Below, piece by piece: positions 17,237-24,907 of a stretch of 64,000 nt of DNA; position 1 is the stretch's first letter, and every line of letters begins with the position of its first letter. The stretch comes from Nocardia sp. NBC_00416. GTDB taxonomy: Bacteria; Actinomycetota; Actinomycetes; Mycobacteriales; Mycobacteriaceae. The notes under the pieces were generated by a model. It did no database searches, was not told where the DNA came from, and worked only from the letters and a program-made list of their open reading frames with translations. A program made the position numbers and the translations under genes. The stretch covers positions 6,822,501 through 6,886,500 of the forward strand of contig NZ_CP107932.1 in assembly GCF_036032445.1 (NCBI RefSeq), given 5' to 3'.

Positions 17237-17994
17237 GCGCGGGCCTCCGATACCGAGCCGGCGGCCCAGGGCGTGGTCAGTCGTTCCACCGCCGCGACGA
17301 CGAGGAAACAGCCGCCGGCCAGCGCACTGCACACCAGGGTGATGCCCCAGGTGCGGACGACGTCGCTGGACTGCTGGGCGACGACCAGCGCGGCGCCCAG
17401 ACCGCGTTCCTGTCCCATGAATTCGCCGATGACCGTGCCGAGCAGCGCCGCGGGCACGGCGATCTTCAGGGCGGTGAGGATGCTCGGTAGCGCATATAGC
17501 AGCTGCACTTTGCGCAGTACGAGATACTTGCCGCCGCCGTAGGCGCGGACCAGGTCCTCGCTCACCGGGTCGGCGTGCCGCAGCCCGTTGATCGTGCCGA
17601 CCAGCGTGGTGAAGAAAACGGAGACCGCGGCCATGATCGCCGAGGTGACCGGTCCGTTGAAGCAGGCCGCCAGGATGGGTGCGATGGCGATCAACGGAAT
17701 ACAGGCCGAGGCGATACCCACCTGCAGAACCAGTTTCTCGATCGCGGGCACCGTCAGCACCAGGGCCGCGCAGCCGATGGCGGCCAGGTTGCCCCACAGG
17801 AATCCGGCCGCGGCCGATGCGAGGGTGACGGGCAGGTGCAGGCTGTAGAACGCCATGCCGTCGTCCAGCAGCCCCTCGACGATGGCTACCGGCGCGGCGA
17901 TCGCGGGACCGAGCACACCGGTGACGCCGATGATCTGCCAGACGATCAGGACGATCAGCGACCCAGCGGCCGCGAGGAATCTCCGGTCCTTCAC
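17233..17994 (-). CDS. ABC transporter permease (BPD type) 2
   Basis: 253 aa, about six membrane helices. The EAA loop reads [32 protein letters not shown]. The GTG start overlaps the stop of the ATPase gene (GTGA). It is a paralogue of the neighbouring permease and the likely second half of the membrane channel. Confidence 0.9.
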   Translation of the reverse strand: MKDRRFLAAAGSLIVLIVWQIIGVTGVLGPAIAAPVAIVEGLLDDGMAFYSLHLPVTLASAAAGFLWGNLAAIGCAALVLTVPAIEKLVLQVGIASACIPLIAIAPILAACFNGPVTSAIMAAVSVFFTTLVGTINGLRHADPVSEDLVRAYGGGKYLVLRKVQLLYALPSILTALKIAVPAALLGTVIGEFMGQERGLGAALVVAQQSSDVVRTWGITLVCSALAGGCFLVVAAVERLTTPWAAGSVSEARA

Positions 17995-18788
17995 GCGTGC
18001 ACCCCCGCGGCGACGGCTTCCGAGCCGAAGAGCACCGAGGACAGCAGATCGACGTATTCGTGGAAAGCGCTGGTCCGCATCATCTCCGGAGTACGCGGCC
18101 GCGGTAGGTCGATCTCGACGACCTTCTGCACCCGCCCCGGTCGCGGGCTCATCACCACCACGGTGTCGGAGAGGAACACCGCTTCGGAGATACCGTGCGT
18201 CACCATCAGCGTCGTGGCCGGGCGTTCGGTCCAGATACGGAGGAGTTCGACGTTGAGGTTCTGCCGGGTCATATCGTCGAGCGCGCCGAACGGTTCGTCC
18301 AGCAGCAGCACTCGCGGTTCGACCACCAGGGCGCGCGCGATGGCCACCCGCTGCCGCATACCGCCGGATAGTTGCGCGGGCCGGGCGTTCTCGAATCCCG
18401 TCAGCCCGACGAGGTCGATCAGGTCCTGGATCGCGGCGTCGTTCACCCGCTTCTTGGAGACCTCCAGCGGCAGCCGGATATTCGTGCGCACCGAACGCCA
18501 GGGCAGCAGCGCCGCCTCCTGGAAGGCGATGCCGAGGTGATCGTGACGGCGCATATCGCGGGGCGTCTCACCGTGAACCAGCGCCACCCCCGAGGTCTGC
18601 GGTTCCAATCCGGCGAGGATGCGCAGGACGGTGCTCTTCCCACATCCGGACGGCCCGAGCAGGGTGACGAACTCGCCTTCGCCGGATTGGATGTCGACGC
18701 CGTCCAGCGCCGTCACTTCCCGCCTGCCCGCCTTGAATGTCTTGGTGAGACCGCCGATATGGATTCCGGGTGCCGTAGGCGAGACCAT
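17991..18788 (-). CDS. ABC transporter ATPase of the NMT1-type importer
   Basis: 265 aa. Walker A GPSGCGKS (45-52), Q-loop in [12 protein letters not shown], signature [15 protein letters not shown], Walker [15 protein letters not shown] and switch His in MVTHGISEA are all intact. The order and the spacing are those of the nitrate/taurine/pyrimidine importer ATPases. ATG 18788 has CGAGGAGAACGC in front. It is the first gene of the operon that continues to 9444, so the operon promoter and operator should lie just upstream. Confidence 0.93.
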   Translation of the reverse strand: MVSPTAPGIHIGGLTKTFKAGRREVTALDGVDIQSGEGEFVTLLGPSGCGKSTVLRILAGLEPQTSGVALVHGETPRDMRRHDHLGIAFQEAALLPWRSVRTNIRLPLEVSKKRVNDAAIQDLIDLVGLTGFENARPAQLSGGMRQRVAIARALVVEPRVLLLDEPFGALDDMTRQNLNVELLRIWTERPATTLMVTHGISEAVFLSDTVVVMSPRPGRVQKVVEIDLPRPRTPEMMRTSAFHEYVDLLSSVLFGSEAVAAGVHA

Positions 18789-18816
18789 GCGTTCTCCTCG
18801 TATGAAGCCCTCGGGG

Positions 18817-18861
18817 CTTGTATCCGAGTTCGGATCCAAGCTCGTATCCAAAAGCTACGAG
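18817..18861. promoter_or_regulatory. Operator candidates upstream of the importer/amidohydrolase operon
   Basis: Two dyads lie 29-73 bases before the first start codon. The first is CTTGTATCCG-AGTT-CGGATCCAAG (18817-18840, 9 of 10 positions paired). The second is CTCGTA-TCCAAAAGC-TACGAG (18841-18861, perfect hexamers). GTATCC is repeated in both. The GntR protein of the operon is the obvious candidate binder. No TPP-riboswitch-like sequence is visible here. Confidence 0.5.
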
Positions 18862-19019
18862 GCGTACGTTTCGTCGCGGTGAATCGCCGACACGGTCGTA
18901 TTACGTTCCGCTCACCGTGGAGACGTCGGAGCTTCCCCGGCTTCTTCTCGCGCGGTACTTCCGGTCACCGCCGCGCCCGCAGCCGGCCGAGCTCGCGGCG
19001 GAGCAGGTCCCGCCCGTCG

Positions 19020-20522
19020 TCAGGCGAGCGGGTGTGTCCCCGAGCCGTCGGCGAGAGCCCGGGTATGCGAGAGGGTGATCAGCCGCTGCGCACGGTCGAT
19101 GTCCAGGATCTGCACGGCGATCACCGCGCCCGCTCGAACGACCTGTTCGGGTTTCGCACCGGGGTCGTCGGTCAGTTCGGCGAGCGGGATGTGGATCTCG
19201 AGTCCGTCCCCGATATCGGCGAAGACGCCGGACGCACCGAGTTCGGTGACTCGGGCCGGGACGATCTGGCCGACTCGATGGGGACAGTGCACCCAGCAGT
19301 CCGCCAACGCCTTCACCGACAGCTGCACTTGCTCGCGAACCATGTCCACATAGAGGATCTCGGCGGTGACCATCCCGCCGACTTCGAAGACATCGCGGGG
19401 ATGGTCGATGCGCTTCCAGGACAGCTCGGGAAGGTTGGCCATCCCGGTGCAGCCGCCGATATCCACGAAAATGCCGAAGGGGGCGATCTGGGTCACCGTG
19501 CCGGTGACGATCTGGCCGCGGCGCAGGGTCTTCATGAAAGCCCAGGCCAGGTCCCTGGGAGTGGGTTCGGTCCGCCACCGGGCGCGCAGGACGCCGTCGC
19601 TGTCCGGTAGGACCGCGGTGTAGAGGGGACTGCGGTTGTCGAGGTCCAGAGGCAGCGCGACCGCGGCCCGCGCACCGGCGAGGTGGGCGACCAGTCCGGC
19701 GAATTCGGTCTCGTCGGCGATGACGCCGGTGATCTGCCCGTTCTCGTTCTCCCAGACGATTTCGACCGAACCTTCGTCGGGGAGCTCGGCCAGGACCGCG
19801 CCGACGTCGGTGGACAGCTCCGGCCAGACGGTCAGCACGGCACGCGGCGTCAGCTGGGCGCGGACCGCGTCGAGGGTGTCGTCGGTGAGGCGATGCCAGC
19901 GCGACGCGTTGCCGACGAACCCTTCCTCCAGGATCACGCTCCGGCCCGTGGGGGCGAGCCATCGCAACATCGCCCAGAATTCCTCGTCGGCGGGGCGCTG
20001 CAGGCCCGGCTCGTCGAAATCCGGATCGTAGGGGGAGGCGTCCATTCGTTCCGGGAACAACCCGAGCGTGCGGACTCGGCCCAGGGCTCGGTCGCACGGC
20101 TCGCCGCTGCCCACGTAGACGTACTGATCCCACCCGACATGCACCGCGAACGAGCCCTCCACCTCCAGCCGGCACCAGGCGCCGTTGTCGCGGAGCATGG
20201 CCCGGATCAGTTCCAGGCCGACGGCGACCGGCACGAGCGCGCCGTCGTGGAAGCCGGTGAGGTCGGGCGGGAAGAGTCCGGCCAGACCGTGGCCGTCGAT
20301 CGGGGGCTCCGAGCCGAAGTGCGCGAACCCGGGCGCGATCCCCGGTTCGCGGATGGCCAGATGCTCGACGCCGGAGTCCTCGGCGAATGCGGCCACCGCC
20401 TCCAGGTAGGCGGCTTCGACCGGCCCGTGGTCGCTCAGCGTGTCCTGTGTGCCGACGTAGCTGCCGTGCTCATCGCGGTCGGCGGGGTCGTATTTGGTGA
20501 CGCGGTAGACGAAGGGCAGCAC
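19020..20522 (-). CDS. Protein with two C-terminal S1 RNA-binding domains
   Basis: 500 aa. The last third holds two S1 (OB-fold) repeats. One is near 345-412: GQIVTGTVTQIAPFGIFVDIGG followed by GMANLPELSW. A second is near 425-490 (GQIVPARVTELGASGVFADIGD). The first ~340 residues are not recognisable; they are acidic and Trp-rich, with HVGWDQYVYVGS and LPFVYRVTKYDPADRDEHG near the start. A combination of an unknown sensor-like domain with S1 repeats suggests an RNA- or ribosome-associated protein. The start is GTG. It is isolated from its neighbours. Confidence 0.7.
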   Translation of the reverse strand: MLPFVYRVTKYDPADRDEHGSYVGTQDTLSDHGPVEAAYLEAVAAFAEDSGVEHLAIREPGIAPGFAHFGSEPPIDGHGLAGLFPPDLTGFHDGALVPVAVGLELIRAMLRDNGAWCRLEVEGSFAVHVGWDQYVYVGSGEPCDRALGRVRTLGLFPERMDASPYDPDFDEPGLQRPADEEFWAMLRWLAPTGRSVILEEGFVGNASRWHRLTDDTLDAVRAQLTPRAVLTVWPELSTDVGAVLAELPDEGSVEIVWENENGQITGVIADETEFAGLVAHLAGARAAVALPLDLDNRSPLYTAVLPDSDGVLRARWRTEPTPRDLAWAFMKTLRRGQIVTGTVTQIAPFGIFVDIGGCTGMANLPELSWKRIDHPRDVFEVGGMVTAEILYVDMVREQVQLSVKALADCWVHCPHRVGQIVPARVTELGASGVFADIGDGLEIHIPLAELTDDPGAKPEQVVRAGAVIAVQILDIDRAQRLITLSHTRALADGSGTHPLA

Positions 20523-20674
20523 GTTACCGCGCGCCTCCGCGTGACCGCTCGCGGCCGCGGGCAGTGCGGTCCGGCTCGGCCGGACCGCATCTCGCGTAGC
20601 CGACGTGTTCGCTCATCCTCGGAGCGTACGGCAGCCCGTCGCCCATAGAGTTCGCGGCGCATGGCGAAGGGAAG

Positions 20675-21025
20675 TCACTGTGCGACGGCCAGGGCAGCTG
20701 CCGCGAGGGCCAACGCGAAGTAGCCGCCGGGGAACGCGATGTTGTAGAAGACGCGGGCCCGGACATGGGTGATGAGCGCCCCGGTGTAGAACAGGACGAG
20801 GCCGATCGCCGCGGCGATCCCGATGACCTGCACGCCCAGCAGGCCGAGCAACAACCCGATGGCGCCGGCCAGTTTCATCGTGGCGAGCCACGGCACCCAA
20901 CTCGGCGGCACACCCACCTCGGCGGAGTTGGCGAGTACGAACTTCGCGCGGGCGAAATCGGCGAGGGCGATACCGGCATTGGCGACGATGGCCGCGAGGG
21001 TGACGACGAGGTAGGTGGTGTGCAC
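20675..21025 (-). CDS. DoxX-like small membrane protein
   Basis: 116 aa with four hydrophobic helices. The second half reads MKLAGAIGLLLGLLGVQVIGIAAAIGLVLFYTGALITHVRA, the pattern of DoxX/YphA-type proteins. The GTG at 21025 has CAGGAAG about 8 bases upstream. It is divergent from the LysR gene at 21184, a common arrangement for a regulator and its target. Confidence 0.78.
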   Translation of the reverse strand: MHTTYLVVTLAAIVANAGIALADFARAKFVLANSAEVGVPPSWVPWLATMKLAGAIGLLLGLLGVQVIGIAAAIGLVLFYTGALITHVRARVFYNIAFPGGYFALALAAAALAVAQ

Positions 21026-21183
21026 TGTTGCGCTTCCTGTTCGGTGGGTACGAGCCGCAGCCGTGGATCCCGGGCGGCGGTCACGGGCGTCCGGCCATGG
21101 GGGCGTCCGGTGTGCCGGTTGCCGATTCCACTCTTCCCTGCCCTGCCGAAACCCACCAATACCTGCATTCATAACCTGATGGA

Positions 21184-22113
21184 ATGGATATCGACACCAG
21201 GTTGCTGCGCTACTTCTCCGCAGTCGCGGCGGAGGGACACCTCACGCGCGCCGCCGAACGGCTGTACGTATCGCAACCGGCGTTGACCAAGCAGATCAAA
21301 CAGCTGGAGACCCTGTTGGGCGTGCGGTTGTTCGTCCGGTCGCGCGCCGGTATGACGCTCACCGAGGCAGGGGAAACGCTGGCCGAAGCCGCCCCGGGAC
21401 TGCTCACCGGCTGGGACCTGGCCCTCCAGCGGACACGCCATACGGCGGCCATGGCCGCCCGGGTGCTGCGGGTCGGATTCCTGGCCAGCGCCGCGAACGA
21501 GGCCACCCCGCGGATCATCGCGGAATTCTCCCGGCGGCAGCCGGGCTGGCGGGTCGAGATGCGGCAGTCGTCGTGGGGCGATCCGAGCGGCGGTCTGGAC
21601 GACGGCGAGGTCGATATCGCGCTCCTGCGCTTACCTTTCCCAGGCCAGGACGCACTGCGGGTACGGGAGCTGTTCAGCGAACCGCGCTGGGTGGCGCTGT
21701 CCTCATCGCATCCGCTGGCCGACCGGGAGACGATCGCCTTCAGCGAACTGCTCGACGAGTCCTTCGTGGCGGCCCCGGGGGAGACAGGGGAGTGGCGGGA
21801 CTACTGGCTGGGGGTGGACGAGCGGGACGGCCGGGTCCCGCGGATCGGCGCGGTCACCGACCAGCCGGACGAATGGCTCAGTGCGATCGCCAACGGGTAC
21901 GGGGTCGCGCTGGCACCCGAATCCAGCGCCCGGTTCTACGCCCGCCCGGGAATCACCTACCGCCCGCTCACCGGTGTCGCGCCCAGCGCGGTCGGCGTCG
22001 CTTGGACCCCTGCCGCCGAGACGAATCCGGTCATAGCAGATTTCGTCCGCTGCTGCCTGGATGTCGGCGGGGACGACGACGCAGAGTCTCTGCCGGTGCC
22101 AGACCTTGCGTAG
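21184..22113 (+). CDS. LysR-family transcriptional regulator
   Basis: 309 aa. N-terminal winged HTH: LLRYFSAVAAEGHLTRAAERLYVSQPALTKQIKQLE (residues 7-42). It is followed by a periplasmic-binding-like effector domain starting VLRVGFLASAANE. It lies divergent to the DoxX gene, 158 bases apart, and probably controls it and itself. It resembles the LysR at 43393-44319 (shared features GWxDPS/SWGDPS and LLDE-PF/SF in the effector domain), so the two form a paralogous pair within the window. Confidence 0.88.
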   Translation: MDIDTRLLRYFSAVAAEGHLTRAAERLYVSQPALTKQIKQLETLLGVRLFVRSRAGMTLTEAGETLAEAAPGLLTGWDLALQRTRHTAAMAARVLRVGFLASAANEATPRIIAEFSRRQPGWRVEMRQSSWGDPSGGLDDGEVDIALLRLPFPGQDALRVRELFSEPRWVALSSSHPLADRETIAFSELLDESFVAAPGETGEWRDYWLGVDERDGRVPRIGAVTDQPDEWLSAIANGYGVALAPESSARFYARPGITYRPLTGVAPSAVGVAWTPAAETNPVIADFVRCCLDVGGDDDAESLPVPDLA

Positions 22114-22135
22114 GCCCAGCGGCTCAGGATTGCCC

Positions 22136-22480
22136 TCACGCTGCCGCGAATTCCCCTATCGCGACACCGGCGACGAAGGCCGCCCACTCGTCGACTGTGA
22201 ACAGCAACGTGGTCTCCGCAGCGGTCATCGAGACACCGAACGCGCTGGACGCGATGCGCGGCAGCGCCGGATCGGCACATTGCGCTGGCCCGACCACACT
22301 CACGAGGAAGGCCTCCCAGCGAGAGACCGGCAGTTCTATCACCGGCTGCTGAGCCGGATCGTTACGGGGATCCATCAGATATTTGCTATCCCGGATGAAT
22401 GCCGTCTTCCCGGAGAACCGAACCTCGACACATGTATGTTCCGAACCCGAGAACGAAGACTTGAACCACCGCGAACGCAT
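22136..22480 (-). CDS. DUF397 protein (tandem DUF397-like halves)
   Basis: 114 aa. The first half is a standard DUF397 domain: RWFKSSFSGSEHTCVEVRF, AFIRDSK and PVSRWEAFLVSVV. The second half (LLFTVDEWAAFVAGVAIGEF) repeats the W-x-A-F-x3-V ending. In actinomycetes DUF397 genes almost always sit just downstream of an XRE/DUF5753 regulator and form a growth-phase or developmental switch. Here the expected partner is only a fragment (next entry), so this is an orphan. Confidence 0.85.
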   Translation of the reverse strand: MRSRWFKSSFSGSEHTCVEVRFSGKTAFIRDSKYLMDPRNDPAQQPVIELPVSRWEAFLVSVVGPAQCADPALPRIASSAFGVSMTAAETTLLFTVDEWAAFVAGVAIGEFAAA

Positions 22481-22543
22481 AACGGCCAGCCTAGTCCAGC
22501 GCTTGACCTGCCGATCTTCACAGACCGGCGACGCACAGTCCCT

Positions 22544-22684
22544 TCATGCCATGGCCTTTTCGATCTCTTGGATGAGTTTCGCCGAGGCCGGGCGGTCGAG
22601 CGCTGACGACCGGGCACGCGCATACTGGTACTTCAACTGCTCGATCAAACGGATGTCGTCGATGAGTTCGGCATATACCAGGCA
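22544..22684 (-). pseudogene. C-terminal remnant of an XRE/DUF5753 regulator
   Basis: An open stretch of 46 residues lies directly upstream of the DUF397 gene on the same strand. It has a stop before it and no usable start other than an internal TTG. It reads LVYAELIDDIRLIEQLKYQY then ARARSSALDRPASAKLIQEI. This fits the final helices of DUF5753 proteins (D-x3-R-Y-x2-F-D-x-L-R-A-x-AL-x4-S-x2-LI). Position, strand and sequence agree with a decayed partner gene. The call rests on a short similarity judged by eye. Confidence 0.45.
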
Positions 22685-22834
22685 TTAGCGGCTCTGCGGC
22701 TCGCCGAGTTCGCTTGCGGAGCTGCAGAATTCGCCGACATGCTCGGCCTGGCCACCCGGGAGGCTGTACACCTCGCACTGACCGAACCGCCGTCGTGGGC
22801 CTGCGCCTTCGGCGCCGAACGGCGGGTTCCATGA
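22607..22834 (+). other. Coding-like frame without a good start
   Basis: Open for 75 codons and ending in TGA that overlaps the ATG of the next frame (ATGA). The segment ALAALRLAEFACGAAEFADML looks protein-like. However, the only ATG (22739) leaves 31 residues and no GTG/ATG exists further upstream. It may be a remnant of the first gene of the small cluster that continues to 23687. It partly overlaps the opposite-strand remnant at 22544-22684. Confidence 0.3.
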
Positions 22835-23112
22835 GCTGGACGGTCCAATATCCAACTTCCGCAATGAAAAAGCCTGTGTCTGTTCGCTGCACCGAGGTCG
22901 GCGATGCGCGAGCCACCTGGTGCCGGTCGCAGCAGTCGATCCGAATCCTTCAGGTGCACAAGGCAGCCGGAGCCCTTCTCATCGCGACCGGTCCCGCGAC
23001 CGCCCCCGACCTCGCGAACATGCGGGAGTGGTTCCCCGAACTGACGCCACTGTGGGACGCAGTGCGCCATCAGTTCTGGTCGCACGCAGCCTGGGTGGAC
23101 AGCGCGGGATGA
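22831..23112 (+). CDS. Hypothetical protein, 93 aa
   Basis: Starts at an ATG overlapping the preceding stop and ends in TGA overlapping the next ATG. Both 4-base overlaps support it as the middle gene of a coupled set. Visible features: two Cys in the first half (VRCTEVG, TWCRSQQS), a hydrophobic AAGALLIATG and a Trp/Phe-rich end (MREWFPELTPLWDAVRHQFW). I recognise no family. Confidence 0.45.
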   Translation: MSWTVQYPTSAMKKPVSVRCTEVGDARATWCRSQQSIRILQVHKAAGALLIATGPATAPDLANMREWFPELTPLWDAVRHQFWSHAAWVDSAG

Positions 23113-23687
23113 CACCGATTCGCTACCCCGATCCGGAATCCATCGAGGAGATCACCGCGCGGTTCCTCCTAACGATGCCCACCGCCATGCTGCCGATGCT
23201 CTACGGGTTCCGCTATGCGGACGGCGGTATCGATGCCGAATGTGCGCCCGTCGATCTCACCGGCGACCGTCTCGACTCCGAACTCGATCCGCTGCACCTG
23301 CGCGCCGCGGATCTGCGTAACGCCCTCGGCCCGGGCATGTTCGGCTTCGGACTGGTGTTCGTCGTCTTCGCCGATCAGCTCACCGACCGTCCGGAGAACC
23401 GGCATATTCCCGAGCGCGTCCGCGTGGCGGCCGACCAGCTACCCGGTGTCGACGACCTGTTGGTCGCCGTCGTTATCGATGCCCGGGGTCGGCAGTGGTG
23501 GGCTGTCGCGTCTCGGCACCTGTCCGAACTGGACCCTGTCCGGATGCACGTTCCGGCCACGCCACCCGAGCGCTGGCGGATCCCGGAAACCTTCGACGCC
23601 TCACTGTGGACGGCTGCCCTCGCCCTCGACGACGCCGATCACCCGCATCTGCTCTGCCTACGGCGAACGCCCCCGAGAAGTATCTGA
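23109..23687 (+). CDS. Hypothetical protein, 192 aa
   Basis: The ATG overlaps the stop of the preceding frame. The chain is acidic and without membrane segments or a signal peptide. Distinct stretches are TMPTAMLPMLYGFRYADGGI, FGFGLVFVVFADQLTDRPEN and VIDARGRQWWAVASRHLSE. Alternating hydrophobic strands suggest an alpha/beta fold. No family is recognised. Its strand-mates are the two short frames before it; a conserved partner might help define it. Confidence 0.6.
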   Translation: MTPIRYPDPESIEEITARFLLTMPTAMLPMLYGFRYADGGIDAECAPVDLTGDRLDSELDPLHLRAADLRNALGPGMFGFGLVFVVFADQLTDRPENRHIPERVRVAADQLPGVDDLLVAVVIDARGRQWWAVASRHLSELDPVRMHVPATPPERWRIPETFDASLWTAALALDDADHPHLLCLRRTPPRSI

Positions 23688-23801
23688 TTCGCGGCGACAC
23701 GAGTACTCCTTTGTTCGCCGAACCCTGGAGCTCGGTGAACGAAAGGCCTCGAACACCCCGGACATCCTGGGGCTCTCGCCGGACAACCGAGCACAGGCGG
23801 G

Positions 23802-24455
23802 TCAGGCCTCGCTGGGCTGCACGATGACGAAACCTTCGCCGTCGAGGCGGAGCTGGAACACCTCTCCCGAACCGCCGCGGACCATGGAGGTGAAGGACTG
23901 AGAGCGGTTCAGCGAAGTCTGCAGGTTCGCGCTCCAGCCGACCACGGCATCGGTATCGACGAACACCGGTGCCTGCGGGTGCACCGGAATGATGATCGGT
24001 GTGCCCGCGCAGACCAGCCCGAGCCGGCCCTGCCCGGAGAAAACGCAGTTGAACAGCCCGCCGCCCGCCATGCCGACGCCCTGCACCATGCGGATGTCGT
24101 AGTGCAGGCTCGAGTCGAAAACGAGGATGTTCTTTCCGTTGATGGTCAGCGCGTCACCCGGGGCCAGGTCGACGACGAAACAGTTCCGATCGAAATGCGC
24201 GAACCACGCCTCGCCCTGACCGCGCACCGACATCAACGGCACGCCCTCGCCGGTGAGCGCACGCTGCAGGAATTTCCCGACGCCCTGCCCCTTCTTCTCG
24301 AACTGAAGATTGCCCCGGAAGGCGACCATCGAGCCCTGCCGCGCCAGGCATTCGCCGTTCACCGCGTATTTGAGCGATTTCGCGCTCTGCGCGGTCAACC
24401 CGGGTGCGGTGGCGGGCTGGGCTGTGTTCTCGGCGGCGAAGAGTTCACTCTGCAT
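23802..24455 (-). CDS. AIM24-family protein
   Basis: 217 aa. AIM24/TRAP-like beta-helical fold: YAVNGECLARQGSMVAFRGN at the start of the domain, LTGEGVPLMSVRGQGEAWFA in the middle and WSANLQTSLNRSQSFTSMVRGGSGEVFQLRLDGEGFVIVQPSE at the end, which I quote only in part as family-typical. Bacterial AIM24 proteins have no established biochemical role. The ATG at 24455 is chosen; an in-frame ATG 6 codons upstream is possible. Upstream lies a divergent pseudogene. Confidence 0.8.
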   Translation of the reverse strand: MQSELFAAENTAQPATAPGLTAQSAKSLKYAVNGECLARQGSMVAFRGNLQFEKKGQGVGKFLQRALTGEGVPLMSVRGQGEAWFAHFDRNCFVVDLAPGDALTINGKNILVFDSSLHYDIRMVQGVGMAGGGLFNCVFSGQGRLGLVCAGTPIIIPVHPQAPVFVDTDAVVGWSANLQTSLNRSQSFTSMVRGGSGEVFQLRLDGEGFVIVQPSEA

Positions 24456-24602
24456 ACCCCGATCTTCCCGCATCGGCGGTTCGTGAGTGATGAGGTCGTC
24501 CACCGCACCGAGTGCTAGAACAAGCCGCGACGTCAGGACGGCGGCTGTAACGTGTTCCACTCCGGAGTTCGAACAGACGGTCCGAAGGGGGATCGACCGC
24601 AG

Positions 24603-24907
24603 ATGGTGAGTTTCTTCGACAGCCGGGGTGATCAGCTCGTCGCGGAGAAGTTGGCGATCAGCCCGTGGACGCCGGCGAACCTGAGCGGCACCGGTGTGTG
24701 CGGTGTCCTGGCCCGGGAACTGGAGAACCACTGCCCCGACGGCTTCGTTCCGGCCCGGTTCACCGCGGACCTCTACCGGCCGGTACTCAACGCGCGCTTC
24801 GATATGCGCACCACTGTGGTGCGCCCCTGCGTTTCCGATATCGAATCATCGGTCGCACGGTCCAGGTGCTGAGTGTTATCGATGGCCCGCGGTGCGGATC
24901 TGGGTGA
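24603..24907 (+). pseudogene. Truncated, frameshifted acyl-CoA thioesterase
   Basis: The first ~75 residues align with the start of TesB-like thioesterases and with the intact one at 33901-34695. Compare SPWTPANLSGTGVCGVLARE with GPWSPDAQHAGPPSALLGHV, and ADLYRPVLNARFDMRTTVVR with VEILGPVPLAPLTAQARLVR. The frame then leaves the family and stops at 24872. The expected continuation (IGRTVQVLSVIDG, matching PGRSVELIEATL) sits in another frame up to about 24907. The rest, about 170 residues, is missing and the 3' end runs into rho. A recombination that removed the downstream half is likely. Confidence 0.6.

Noticed and set aside
18789-18900. Thiamin (TPP) riboswitch before the NMT1-type importer
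   Set aside because: No CTGAGA-type core or matching stems could be seen; the protein-binding dyads fit better.
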